Shown piece after piece: positions 25,340-34,184 of a stretch of DNA of 64,000 nucleotides. Each line of letters begins with the position of its first letter. The first letter of the stretch is position 1. Source of the DNA: Myxococcales bacterium (GTDB lineage Bacteria > Myxococcota_A > Polyangia > Polyangiales > Polyangiaceae); the NCBI GenBank assembly GCA_025359105.1, contig JANYHK010000041.1, positions 1 to 64,000 of the forward strand. Reading direction: 5' to 3'. The notes under the pieces are model-generated. The model saw nothing but the letters and a program-made list of their open reading frames with translations, had not been told where the DNA came from and made no database searches. A program made the translations under genes and the position numbers.

Positions 25340-26683
25340 ATGCGTGCAAGTCTTTGGGCATCGGCGGCCGTTCTTTCAGTCTCTGTCATCGCGAGTGCCG
25401 CGTCCGGCGGATGCGCGTCGAAGCCCTCCGCGACGGGGGATGGCCGGCTGTGCACGCCAGGCAACTACGTCTACTGCCGCTGCGCCAACCGTGACGAGGG
25501 GACCAAGCTCTGCAAAGCGGACGGGCAGTCCTTCGAGGGCTGCCAGCCGTGCCCCGACGACGTGCCGCCCGACACGGGCGACTCCGGAGCGCTTCCTCCC
25601 GACGACGCCGGCTTTCAGCCCGTCGACTCCGGGCCGACGCCGGACACCGGCGCGCCGCCGCTCACCGCCCAGTGCACGGGCAAGCTCGTGCTCCTCGGCG
25701 GCAGCGATGCAACGTCCGACACGTTCGCCGGGGTCTACCGCGGCAACGGCGCGTTCGAGGTCGGCAAGAGCACCGGCCCCGGCATGCGCAGCAACGCGCA
25801 GATGGCGCTCGTCGGCGCGAGCCTCGTCTCCGTCCACATGGGCAAGCTGAGCAGCCTCGTCGGCACGAAGTACGAGGCCACGTGGTCGGCTCCGAGCAGC
25901 TTCCAGTCCACCGCCGGCGCGCCGAGCCTCACCGCGGTTGGCACACAGGCGCGCCTCGTGTATCTCGGCCTCGACGGGCTGTTCTACTCGGGGACGTACG
26001 CAACCGGTTGGGACGCCGCCAGTACGCTCGCCGAGCCCACGGGGGGCAGCGGTGTGCCGGGCAAGAGCTCACCGGCCCTCGCGTCGGTGGGCAGCTCGCT
26101 CGTCTACGCGTTCACCGGCAACGACGGTTCCCTCGAGAAGGCGCTCAGCTCGGGCTCGGGCTTCGCCGCGCCGACGAAGATCCTCAGTACCGCGTACGCC
26201 GCGCCGCCCGCGATGACGGCGATGAACGGCGGCCTCAAGGATCTCATGATCGCGTACACCGGCAGCGATCTCGCGCTGCACACCGTCACGCGCGAGTCGT
26301 CGAACAAGGCGTGGAACACGTCGGTCCTCGTGAACGACACCGCCCAGACCAACGACACCCCCGCGCTCATCGGGTTGCCCGCCGGCAAGGCACTCCTCGT
26401 CTGGCGCGCAGTCAGCAAGCAGGCGTTCTACTCGGTCTTCGATCCGTCGAAGGTCACCCCGTGGACCGCGCCCGCCGAGCTCGTCGCCGGCGCGAACCCG
26501 ACCCTCGCGTCTACGCCGGTCGTCGCGCCGTCGAAATGCGGCGGCGCCGACGCCGTCATCGCCTACGCGGAGGTCGGTGGCGGCGTCTCCGTGATGCACT
26601 TCACGGCGGGCGCCTTCGCCGGCCCCTACCCGGTCCCCGGTATGACGAAGCTCACGTACCTGGGCGTCGGAGAGCTTCCGTAG
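25340..26683 (+). CDS. Putative lipoprotein with Cys-rich motif and beta-propeller-like repeats
   Basis: A 447-residue protein. The ATG at 25340 has GGAGG ideally placed just upstream, which decides the start over the GTG at 25304. The signal ends SGGCASK (Cys25), a weak lipobox. Next is a Cys-rich unit (CTPGNYVYCRCANRDEGTKLC, then CQPC), common in myxobacterial surface proteins. A Pro/Asp/Thr linker follows. Residues about 115-447 contain recurring strand motifs (SLVSVHMGKLSSLVGTKYEATW, QARLVYLGLDGLFY, SLVYAFTGNDGSLEKA, DLMIAYTGSDLALHTV), suggestive of a beta-propeller. Ligand unknown. Confidence 0.85.
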   Translation: MRASLWASAAVLSVSVIASAASGGCASKPSATGDGRLCTPGNYVYCRCANRDEGTKLCKADGQSFEGCQPCPDDVPPDTGDSGALPPDDAGFQPVDSGPTPDTGAPPLTAQCTGKLVLLGGSDATSDTFAGVYRGNGAFEVGKSTGPGMRSNAQMALVGASLVSVHMGKLSSLVGTKYEATWSAPSSFQSTAGAPSLTAVGTQARLVYLGLDGLFYSGTYATGWDAASTLAEPTGGSGVPGKSSPALASVGSSLVYAFTGNDGSLEKALSSGSGFAAPTKILSTAYAAPPAMTAMNGGLKDLMIAYTGSDLALHTVTRESSNKAWNTSVLVNDTAQTNDTPALIGLPAGKALLVWRAVSKQAFYSVFDPSKVTPWTAPAELVAGANPTLASTPVVAPSKCGGADAVIAYAEVGGGVSVMHFTAGAFAGPYPVPGMTKLTYLGVGELP

Positions 26684-26750
26684 TGTGGTGCGCAAAAGCC
26701 TCCTTGCCCGGAGTGCCGCGCGGCGTCGAGCACAACTGGAAAAGTCGTGA

Positions 26751-26767
26751 CGGCGCGCCCCGCGCCG
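26751..26767. terminator. Possible bidirectional terminator hairpin
   Basis: CGGCGCG-CCC-CGCGCCG is a perfect 7-base stem with a 3-base loop between two convergent genes. No T-tract follows directly, so it may be a weak or Rho-assisted terminator. Confidence 0.3.
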
Positions 26768-26791
26768 CAGGCTTACGAAATACGTTCTAAT

Positions 26792-27061
26792 TTAGTTGAG
26801 CAGCTTCGACGGCACTCGAGGCGCGTCCTCTTCCGCGGCGCTCGGTGCCGCCGCCGGGGTGTCCGCGTTCGCGCGGGCGGCCTCGGCCTTGCTCGTGTAC
26901 TCCTGACGCCGCCGCGCGTCCGTCTCGCGCTCGGCGGCGCGGTCCCACTGGCGGGCCGCTTCGCGCCACCCGCGCTCGCTCGACGCGGCGTCGGTCGCCG
27001 ATTGGGCCTTCTGCTCTTCGGCCTCGGCCTTCGCCACGTGCGGATTGCGTCCAAAGCTCAT
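26792..27061 (-). CDS. Small alpha-helical charged protein downstream of bamA
   Basis: An 89-residue protein rich in Ala, Glu and Arg. Residues 8-65 are predicted by eye as one long amphipathic helix or coiled coil (VAKAEAEEQKAQSATDAASS ... RQWDRAAERETDARRRQEYTSKAE). There is no signal peptide. It starts 13 bases after the bamA stop on the same strand, and no other gene is in this gap. I do not recognise a family. The intact frame between bamA and a convergent hairpin supports it as real. Confidence 0.6.
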   Translation of the reverse strand: MSFGRNPHVAKAEAEEQKAQSATDAASSERGWREAARQWDRAAERETDARRRQEYTSKAEAARANADTPAAAPSAAEEDAPRVPSKLLN

Positions 27062-27074
27062 GCGACTCCCGCTC

Positions 27075-29783
27075 TCAGAAGAAGTTTCCGATCGTGAACT
27101 CGAAGACGTAGCTCTCCTCGTACGGCAGCGGCTTCAGCGGGAAGCCCCACTCGAAGCGCAGCGGGCCGAGCGGCGAGAACCATCGGATGCCGAAGCCGGT
27201 CGACGCGCGGAGGTAGCCGAGGCTCTCGAGCGTGAAGCAGGGGGACACGACCTTGTCGAACTGCGGCGCCGGCGTCGTCTTGCAGAACTGCTGCTCGGTG
27301 TTCCACGCGTTGCCGGCGTCGAGGAACGTGACGCCGCGGATGCCAACCTTGTCGATGATCGGGAACTCGATCTCGAGGTTCTCGAACGCCTGCACGTTGC
27401 CGCCGATGTTCGCGCCGTTCTGGATCGGCGGCGCGTTCACGTCGAGCGACTGGTTCAGCGGCAAGCGCGGTCCGATCGTGCGAAGGCGGTAGCCGCGCAC
27501 GTCGAGGATGCCGCCGAGGAAGTAGCGGGCGAAGATGGGGACGCCCTCGGCGTGGGGCGAGGTGACGGCGCCGAACTCGGTGCGCAGCTTGAGCACGAAG
27601 CCGGAGCCGGGCTGCCCGGTGTTGAGGCCGAGCGGGTAGTAGAAGTTGCCCTGGAAGCGGTGACGCAGCGTCTCGATCTCGCTGCCGAAGTACCCGCTGG
27701 CGAGCTCCGTCGACGCCTGGAGAAAAATGCCCGACGAAGGGAAGAGGCGATTGTCGCGCGTGTCGTAGACGATCGCCGGACGCAGCGAGATGGTGCGGCC
27801 GTCGTTGAACAGGTTGGCGAGCGGCAGGCGCTGGAAGATGCTGACGAAGCCCGCGGTCGATCCGAAGAACGTGTTGACCTGGCTCGTGTCGACCTTGTCC
27901 TGCTGCGCCGTGCCGGTGATCGACAAGCGAAGCCACGGCTGCACGAGCGCGTAGCCGAACGTCAGCGACCCGCCGAGCGACCGGCGCGAGAAGTCGGGGA
28001 AGACGTACAGCGTGTCGAAGAGCTCCGTGCTCGCCGACCAGTCGGTGTTCAGGAAGTAAGGCTCGAAGAAGCGGATGCTCACGAGCTGCCGGAGCCCCGA
28101 CACCTGCGCCTGCAAGGCGAGGCTCTGCCCGTTGCCGAACAAGTTGGCTTGCTGCACCTGCGCCGTGACGATGAAGTTCTCGACGGAGCTGAAGCCGGCG
28201 CCGACCTGGAACGTGCCGGTCGGGCGCTCGGCGATCTCGAAGTTGATGATGATCTTGTCGGGCGTCGAGCCCTGCTCGGTCGAGACGTCGACGCGCTCGA
28301 AGTAGCCGAGCGCCTGGATGCGCCGCTTGCTGTCCTCGAGGCGGGTCTCCGAGAAGAGCATGCCCTCCTCGATCTCCATCTCGCGGCGGAGGACCTTGTC
28401 GCGCGTCTTGGTGTTCCCCTTGATCTCGATCCGTTCGACGTGGACGAGCGGTCCGCGGCGGATGGGGATGACGATGTCGACCTCTTGATGGACCGGATCG
28501 AGCTCCGTCTCCGGCTCGGCCTCGACGTTGGCGTAGCCGGCGTCGCGGTACAGCGTGCGGACCGACTGCAGATCCTTCACGAGCTCGGCGCGGTTGAAGT
28601 AGTCGCCGGAATGCGACCGAATGAGCTGCCGGAGCTGGCGGCGGCCGCCGAGCGGCTCGATCTCGTGGCCCTCGTTGTCGCGCTCGTAGATCTTGAGCTG
28701 GCGGATCTTGAAGCGCGGCCCCTCATGGATGACGAGCGTGATCTCGATACCCTCGCGATCAGGCGTCAGCATCACGCGGGGCGTGCCGATCTGCACGCTC
28801 ATGTAGCCCTTGTCGTAATAGAGGGCGTTGATCATGAGCACGTCGCGCTCGAACATGTCCTGGCGGTACGGGCCGCCGGAGCCGAACGAGAAGAACGAGC
28901 CCTGGCCGGTCTGCATGACCTCGCGGAGCTCGGGGTCGGGCACGCTGTAGTTGCCGATGAACGTGACGCGGCGGACGGTGACCGGCGTGTGCTCGACGAT
29001 CTTGAAGCGGACGAGGACCTCGTTGTCACGCTGCGGCTCGACCGAGAACTCGACGTCGGCGAGGAAGTAGCCCTTCTCGGCGTAGGCGTCCTTGACCTTC
29101 TGCACGCTCCGGCGCACGGCCGGGACGCTGAGGATCGTGTTCGCCTTGACCTCGATCGCCTCCTGGAGCTTGTCGTCCTCGATCTCTTCGTTGCCGTCGA
29201 ACTCGACGCCCTTGATGTTCGGCCGCTCGCGCACGAGGAAGCGGAGCGTCACGCCGCGATCGCCGCGCGTGAGGTCGACCTCGATGTCGTCGAAGAAGCC
29301 CGAGTCCCAGAGCGCGCGCACGTCGCTGGTGAGGTTGTCGCCCTTGAAGAGCTGGCCGGGTTTCTCGCGCAGGTACGTGTTGATGTCCTCGCGCGCGACG
29401 CGGCGGTTGCCGCTGATGTCGATCTTGAGGATCGGCGTTCCCTCGGATTTCTCGACCTCGGTCGGCGGGATGCGGATCTGCGCCGTGCCTGCCGCTGCGG
29501 CGGTGTCGAGGACCTGGCCACCGGCGTCCATCGCGTTGCCGGGCACGCCGGCGTCGCCGGTTCCTGGCTCGTCGAGATCCGAGCGCACGGGCGCCGTGAG
29601 CGGCGGCGCGGTGCGCGCGTCGACGCCGCCGTCGCGGTCTACCGAGGCGCCACGAACCCCGGCGTCCATCGCCTGCGCCCACGCCGAGCGCGCGGGAACG
29701 AGCATCACGACCAGCGCCGCGGCGAGCGCGACGAGGAGCGCCGCGAGCACCCGATTAAAGCGGCGTTTCGTGAAGGATCGCAT
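27075..29783 (-). CDS. bamA: Outer membrane protein assembly factor BamA
   Basis: Omp85-family translocon that inserts beta-barrel proteins into the outer membrane. The ATG at 29783 gives a 902-residue protein with a basic start and signal peptide (VLAALLVALAAALVVMLVPA ... AWAQ). A low-complexity Ala/Asp/Gly linker comes next, then POTRA repeats (for example IDISGNRRVAREDIN, GVEFDGNEEIEDDKLQ, IEIKGNTKTRDKVLR). The 16-strand barrel is C-terminal with a terminal aromatic signature (EFTIGNFF). The length is above E. coli BamA (810) mainly because of the linker. A small helical gene follows. Confidence 0.94.
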   Translation of the reverse strand: MRSFTKRRFNRVLAALLVALAAALVVMLVPARSAWAQAMDAGVRGASVDRDGGVDARTAPPLTAPVRSDLDEPGTGDAGVPGNAMDAGGQVLDTAAAAGTAQIRIPPTEVEKSEGTPILKIDISGNRRVAREDINTYLREKPGQLFKGDNLTSDVRALWDSGFFDDIEVDLTRGDRGVTLRFLVRERPNIKGVEFDGNEEIEDDKLQEAIEVKANTILSVPAVRRSVQKVKDAYAEKGYFLADVEFSVEPQRDNEVLVRFKIVEHTPVTVRRVTFIGNYSVPDPELREVMQTGQGSFFSFGSGGPYRQDMFERDVLMINALYYDKGYMSVQIGTPRVMLTPDREGIEITLVIHEGPRFKIRQLKIYERDNEGHEIEPLGGRRQLRQLIRSHSGDYFNRAELVKDLQSVRTLYRDAGYANVEAEPETELDPVHQEVDIVIPIRRGPLVHVERIEIKGNTKTRDKVLRREMEIEEGMLFSETRLEDSKRRIQALGYFERVDVSTEQGSTPDKIIINFEIAERPTGTFQVGAGFSSVENFIVTAQVQQANLFGNGQSLALQAQVSGLRQLVSIRFFEPYFLNTDWSASTELFDTLYVFPDFSRRSLGGSLTFGYALVQPWLRLSITGTAQQDKVDTSQVNTFFGSTAGFVSIFQRLPLANLFNDGRTISLRPAIVYDTRDNRLFPSSGIFLQASTELASGYFGSEIETLRHRFQGNFYYPLGLNTGQPGSGFVLKLRTEFGAVTSPHAEGVPIFARYFLGGILDVRGYRLRTIGPRLPLNQSLDVNAPPIQNGANIGGNVQAFENLEIEFPIIDKVGIRGVTFLDAGNAWNTEQQFCKTTPAPQFDKVVSPCFTLESLGYLRASTGFGIRWFSPLGPLRFEWGFPLKPLPYEESYVFEFTIGNFF

Positions 29784-29833
29784 CAGGCGAACGGCCGTGA
29801 GCAAGGAGGGGGAAGGAGCAAGCGGAGGCGCCT

Positions 29834-29863
29834 CTCGTACCGCGACCCGGGCCCCGGGGTCAA
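29834..29863 (-). promoter_or_regulatory. Candidate bamA promoter
   Basis: On the minus strand TTGACC (5 of 6 to -35) is followed after 18 bases by TACGAG (3 of 6 to -10), 51 bases upstream of the bamA start. The spacer contains the palindrome CCCGGGGCCCGGG-like run. Motif only. Confidence 0.28.
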
Positions 29864-30046
29864 CCACGGATCCTTAGGAGATCCGCGCGGGTAAGGGCTC
29901 TGTTTCGCCCCGCAGGCGTGCTACCGCGGACCCATACCAGCCCCGGTCGCGCGCGCACATATGCCTTTTGCCACCGGGTGACGACTGAGTAGGATCCCGT
30001 TCATGCTGGCATCGATCCCCGCGCACGAAGGCCACGGGCCGGCGCG

Positions 30047-32869
30047 GTGACTCCCCCGCGGCATCGGGTGCTCATCCGCCTCGGCCAGGGGGGGATGGGC
30101 ACGGTCTACCTCGTGATCGCGCGGGGACCTGCGGGGTGGAGCAAGCTCAAGGTCGTCAAGCAGATGCACCCGGACGTCGAGAACGACGAGCGCCGGCTCA
30201 AGATGTTCCTCGACGAAGCGCGGCTGTCGGCGCGCCTCAACCACCCCAATATCGTGCAGACCAACGAGGTGGGCTTCGACGGGGAGCAGCACTTCATCGA
30301 GATGGAGTACCTGGAAGGGCAGTCGCTCTCCGCAATCGTGCGGGAAGCGCAGAGCACCGGGGGGATCCCGCTGCCCCTCGGCCTGTTCATCCTCGCGCAA
30401 GTGCTCATCGGGCTGCACTACGCGCACGAGCTCCGCGACCTCGAGGGGCGACCGCTCTATGTCGTGCATCGCGACGTCTCGCCCCACAACGTCTTCGTGA
30501 CGTACGAGGGGGCGGTCAAGGTCCTCGACTTCGGCATCGCCAAGGCCGTCGACTCGTCGAGTCGCACCGAGGCGGGCGCCATGATCGGAAAGCTGCACTA
30601 CATGGCGCCCGAGCAGGTGCTCGCCGGACGGTACCTCCCGGGAGAAGGGGCGCTGCCCGGGGAGCGCGTCGTCGACCGGCGCGCGGATATCTTCGCGGTC
30701 GGCATCCTCCTCTGGCAGGTGTTGACCGGAAAGCGACTATGGGCGGACCGGACCGACCTCGATATCGCCGCCCGGGTCGCGACGGGCGACATCCCCTGGC
30801 CGAGCACGGTGGAGCCGGGCGTGGACAAGGGGCTCGAAGCCATCTGCATGAAGGCGCTGGCGCTCGAGCCCCGGGATCGCTTTGCGACGGCCTCCGACTT
30901 TGCCGTCGCGCTCGAGGTGGTCCTCCGCGGTCGCGACGAGCACGTCGGAGCGCGGCAGGTCGGCGAGCTCATGCTGCGGCTCTTCGGGGTGCAGCGCGAG
31001 AAGCGACAGGCGCTGATCGAGGCGCGCATCAAGAGCGTCTCGGCAGACCCGGGGTCCTCCCCCAACGCCGTCGATGCACAGTCGGACCCCAGGTACCTCC
31101 GGGCGACGCCGGAGTCCGCGCCGAGCTCCACGCCGGAGTCCGCGCCGAGCTCCGCCCCGGCGGCGCCGGCGGACGGGACAGGCTCGGATACGCGCACCGT
31201 GGCGGAGGTCCCCCGAGCGCGGCGCTCGGGCGCGGAGCCGGCGGGCGACACCGGCAGCGCCACCAAGCCCGGGCCGTCGACACCGCCCGTTGCGAACCGC
31301 CGGAGGTGGGTGGCCGCGCTTGTCCCGATCGCGCTCGTGGCGCTCGCGAGCGCGCTCTTTGCGCAGCGCGCGGGCCGCTCTGCAGCAGTCGACCCCCGCA
31401 CCGCCGCGCCCCGCTGCAAGACGAACGCCGAGTGCGTCGACGCGCACCAGGGGGCGCCCTTCCTCTGCCGCAAGGACACCGGCGCGTGCGTCGCGCTAGC
31501 GTCGGCCGACTGCGTGGTCCGCGCCGAGCCGGCCGACGCGCGGAACGACGACACGATCTGGCTCGGCACTCTGTTTCCCACGACGGGGGTGGACGCGGCA
31601 GCCTTCGGCGTCCGCTATGCCGAGGCCGCGGAGCTCGCGCGCCGCGATTTTGCGACGGTCTCGCACGGCATCCCGACGGCGACCGACGGCCGCGCGCGCC
31701 CGCTCGGGCTGATCATGTGCGACGACGCCGTCGCCCACGAGCGCGCGGCGCGCCACCTCGCGCTCGATCTCCACGTGCCCGGCATCGTCGGCTTTCACTC
31801 GAGCCGCGACCTCATCGACTCGGCGCAGTCCTTGTTCATCCCCAACGACGTCGTCGCGGTCACCGCGCTCAACCACAGCGATCTCGTAACCGCCATCCCT
31901 CAGCCGCCGGGAACCCCTCGCATGGTGTGGCGCGCGACCACCAGCGTCTCGCACGACGTCGGGGCGATGGCGGCGATCGTGGGCTCGCTCGCCGAACCTC
32001 GGCTGCGCTCGTCGGCGGCGGTGACCGGCCCTATCCGCGTCGCCTTGCTCCGCGCCGATAGCACCGTCGGTCTGAGCGTATCCGACGCGCTCGTGCGAAC
32101 GCTGCGCTTCAACGGCAAGACCGCGGTGGAGAACGGCGCCAACTACCGCGACATCGGCTACGGCGATATCCAGAGCCGCGAGGCACGGCCCCAGCTCGAC
32201 GCGGCGGTGACCAAGCTCCTCGAGTTCAAGCCCCACGTCGTCGCGTGGGTCGCCGACGAAGCCGTGATCAAAGCGATCCTGTTGCCGCTCGAGGAGCGCT
32301 GGCCGAAGGGGCTCCGCCACCGCCCCTTCCACGTGGTGCTGGGCCCGCCGGCGATCGGCGTGATCCTCGACTTCGTCGGGAGAGACGCCCAGCGGCGGAA
32401 GCGCTTCCTTCGGATCAACACCCCTACGACGACCATCGCGAGCACCCTCTTCACGACCCACTTCAACGAAGCTTTCCAGGACAAGGTGTCGACGTCCGAC
32501 GCGCCCCGTCCCGCGTACGACGCGGTGTACGTCCTGGCGTACGCGGCCTACGCCGCCGGCGACGCGCCCCTCACCGGGCAGAGCCTCGCGAAGGGGATCG
32601 CCCGCCTCGTCGGCCCCGGGCCGGCGATCGAGGTGGGCCCAGCCAAGATCTTCAGCGCCTTCAGCGCGCTGCGCGCGGGACAGAACGTCGACCTCGTCGG
32701 AACGGAGACCCGCCTGCACTTCGACCTCGCGACCGGAGAGGCCGAGGTCGATTCGGTGGTCCAATGCATCAAGACCGACGGGCGGGGCAACGCCGTCGAC
32801 AGCGTGGACTCCGGGATGGTGTACCGCGCGGCGACGAAGACCCTCGAGGGAACGTTCTCCTGCCCGTAA
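30047..32869 (+). CDS. Transmembrane Ser/Thr protein kinase fused to a periplasmic-binding-protein-like domain
   Basis: A 940-residue protein beginning with GTG. Residues about 7-290 are a Hanks-type kinase: Gly loop GQGGMG at 13-18, catalytic Lys38 (VVKQM), HRDVSPHN at 141-148 and DFG at 161-163. A Pro/Ser/Ala linker includes two identical TPESAPSS units (354-369) from an exact 24-base tandem duplication. A TM helix lies near 422-439 (VAALVPIALVALASALFA). Outside is a Cys-rich unit (CKTNAECVD ... CRKDTGACVALASADC), then a domain of about 400 residues that looks like a type-1 periplasmic binding protein (WLGTLFPTTGVDAAAFGVRYAEAAELA). It may sense a small ligand outside and phosphorylate inside; that link is inference. 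Confidence 0.9.
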   Translation: MTPPRHRVLIRLGQGGMGTVYLVIARGPAGWSKLKVVKQMHPDVENDERRLKMFLDEARLSARLNHPNIVQTNEVGFDGEQHFIEMEYLEGQSLSAIVREAQSTGGIPLPLGLFILAQVLIGLHYAHELRDLEGRPLYVVHRDVSPHNVFVTYEGAVKVLDFGIAKAVDSSSRTEAGAMIGKLHYMAPEQVLAGRYLPGEGALPGERVVDRRADIFAVGILLWQVLTGKRLWADRTDLDIAARVATGDIPWPSTVEPGVDKGLEAICMKALALEPRDRFATASDFAVALEVVLRGRDEHVGARQVGELMLRLFGVQREKRQALIEARIKSVSADPGSSPNAVDAQSDPRYLRATPESAPSSTPESAPSSAPAAPADGTGSDTRTVAEVPRARRSGAEPAGDTGSATKPGPSTPPVANRRRWVAALVPIALVALASALFAQRAGRSAAVDPRTAAPRCKTNAECVDAHQGAPFLCRKDTGACVALASADCVVRAEPADARNDDTIWLGTLFPTTGVDAAAFGVRYAEAAELARRDFATVSHGIPTATDGRARPLGLIMCDDAVAHERAARHLALDLHVPGIVGFHSSRDLIDSAQSLFIPNDVVAVTALNHSDLVTAIPQPPGTPRMVWRATTSVSHDVGAMAAIVGSLAEPRLRSSAAVTGPIRVALLRADSTVGLSVSDALVRTLRFNGKTAVENGANYRDIGYGDIQSREARPQLDAAVTKLLEFKPHVVAWVADEAVIKAILLPLEERWPKGLRHRPFHVVLGPPAIGVILDFVGRDAQRRKRFLRINTPTTTIASTLFTTHFNEAFQDKVSTSDAPRPAYDAVYVLAYAAYAAGDAPLTGQSLAKGIARLVGPGPAIEVGPAKIFSAFSALRAGQNVDLVGTETRLHFDLATGEAEVDSVVQCIKTDGRGNAVDSVDSGMVYRAATKTLEGTFSCP
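31106..31153 (+). repeat. Exact 24-base tandem duplication in kinase linker
   Basis: Two adjacent identical 24-base copies encode TPESAPSS twice, at residues 354-369 of the kinase. In-frame and inside the disordered linker, so it changes linker length without disrupting folding. Confidence 0.9.
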
Positions 32870-32872
32870 CCA

Positions 32873-34063
32873 CTACCAGCCCCGGGCGTGGGCGCCGCGG
32901 GTGAGCGCCTCCCACCCGGGCTTGTTCGCGCCGCTCCCGGGCGCGTAGGTCCGGAGGCCGAGCGAGCCCAGGTACGCGAGGAATTTCGGATCGCTCGACC
33001 CGTAGTACTGCGCGAGCTGCGTGAGGGCGGCTGGGGAGTACTCGTTCATCGTGAAGAACGTGAGGACTGGAATTCGCGCCTCGTTCGCGTCCCACGCACG
33101 CAGCAGCGCGGTCACGAAGGCTGCCTGCTGCTCGGGGGAGCTGCCGACGTCGGGGCTGGACGGGTAGCCGGCCTCGCGGAAGAAGATGGGGGTACTCGGA
33201 TAGCGGGCGACGAGCGCGTCCACGTCGGCGCGGACGTCGGTGACCGGGCGAACGGTGAAGTCGGCCTTCAGCGGGTAGTAAGTGATCCCGAGAAAATCGG
33301 CGTTCGTCAGGAGGGGCGCGACCAGCTCGGGGTGCGAGATCGCTGCGGCGAGCGTGACCACGCTCCCGACCTTCACCCCGGGGCGCAGCGCCCGTGCGTG
33401 CGCGGCCGCCGCGTCGAAGAACGTCTTGTACGCGCCCCACTTGGCCGCGTCGGTGCCGAACGGGAGGTCGACCTCGTTGCCGATGACGTACATCGCCAAG
33501 GTGAGATCGGGGATCTCGCCGAAGACATAGTCCTGCGCGGCGTTGTAGCGGGCCGCGATCTCCGGCGCGTCGAAGGGACGACCGGCGAGATCGGCCGGGA
33601 GCACCGGGCCGGTGGTATCGACGGCCCGGAACGCGAGCGACACCTTCGTCGTGCCCGCGAAGACGAGGTTGGCGATGTGCAGGTTCGGGTTGAAGTAGGC
33701 GGTGCCGCCTTCGTCGCCCGCGTCACCAGCGTCGGGGCCAGCGTCGGGCGAGGTCTCCATGCCTGCCCAGTCGATGGTGACGTTGATCGTCTGCACCACA
33801 CCGGCGTCGCGCGCGATCCCCAAGGCGGTGAGGTACTTGCCATCGGCGGCGGCGTTGATGTCGAGGCCGAGCGTGCGCGCGTGGCGGGGCACGACATCCT
33901 CGCCCGCGTCGCCCGCGCCGGTCTCGGCGCCGTCCGTCGCTCCGTCGAGGGTAGTGGCGTCGAGCCCGGCGTCGCGGGCAGGGGAGTCGGCGGTCGATCC
34001 GCAGCCGGCGACGGCCGATTCGACCATGGCCACGAGGCAGAGCATCCACGCGCGGCGTCGCAT
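32873..34063 (-). CDS. Putative lipoprotein glycoside hydrolase (clan GH-A-like TIM barrel)
   Basis: A 396-residue lipoprotein with lipobox VAGC (Cys21) and an Asp/Ala/Thr/Gly linker. From about residue 60 the pattern resembles a TIM barrel. Glu197 lies in IGNEVDLP and Glu297 in FFREAGYPSS, exactly 100 residues apart, like the acid/base and nucleophile of clan GH-A glycosidases. The TYYPL and YVIGNEV strands fit beta 6 and beta 4. The substrate and exact family cannot be read. It is convergent with the kinase gene, with only 3 bases between stops. Confidence 0.75.
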   Translation of the reverse strand: MRRRAWMLCLVAMVESAVAGCGSTADSPARDAGLDATTLDGATDGAETGAGDAGEDVVPRHARTLGLDINAAADGKYLTALGIARDAGVVQTINVTIDWAGMETSPDAGPDAGDAGDEGGTAYFNPNLHIANLVFAGTTKVSLAFRAVDTTGPVLPADLAGRPFDAPEIAARYNAAQDYVFGEIPDLTLAMYVIGNEVDLPFGTDAAKWGAYKTFFDAAAAHARALRPGVKVGSVVTLAAAISHPELVAPLLTNADFLGITYYPLKADFTVRPVTDVRADVDALVARYPSTPIFFREAGYPSSPDVGSSPEQQAAFVTALLRAWDANEARIPVLTFFTMNEYSPAALTQLAQYYGSSDPKFLAYLGSLGLRTYAPGSGANKPGWEALTRGAHARGW

Positions 34064-34184
34064 CGTCTCATCATAGCGTGGCTCGGTCGCGGGCTAGGCC
34101 TGGACGTTGTTCGTCATGCCACGTGCCGTAGGGTGTCGCCGCCGACGCCGAGGGTCCTGGAGTGCCATCACGGCACCGACACTG

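Noticed and set aside
27045-29894. 949-codon plus frame opposite bamA
   Set aside because: Antisense shadow of bamA; no domain or signal.
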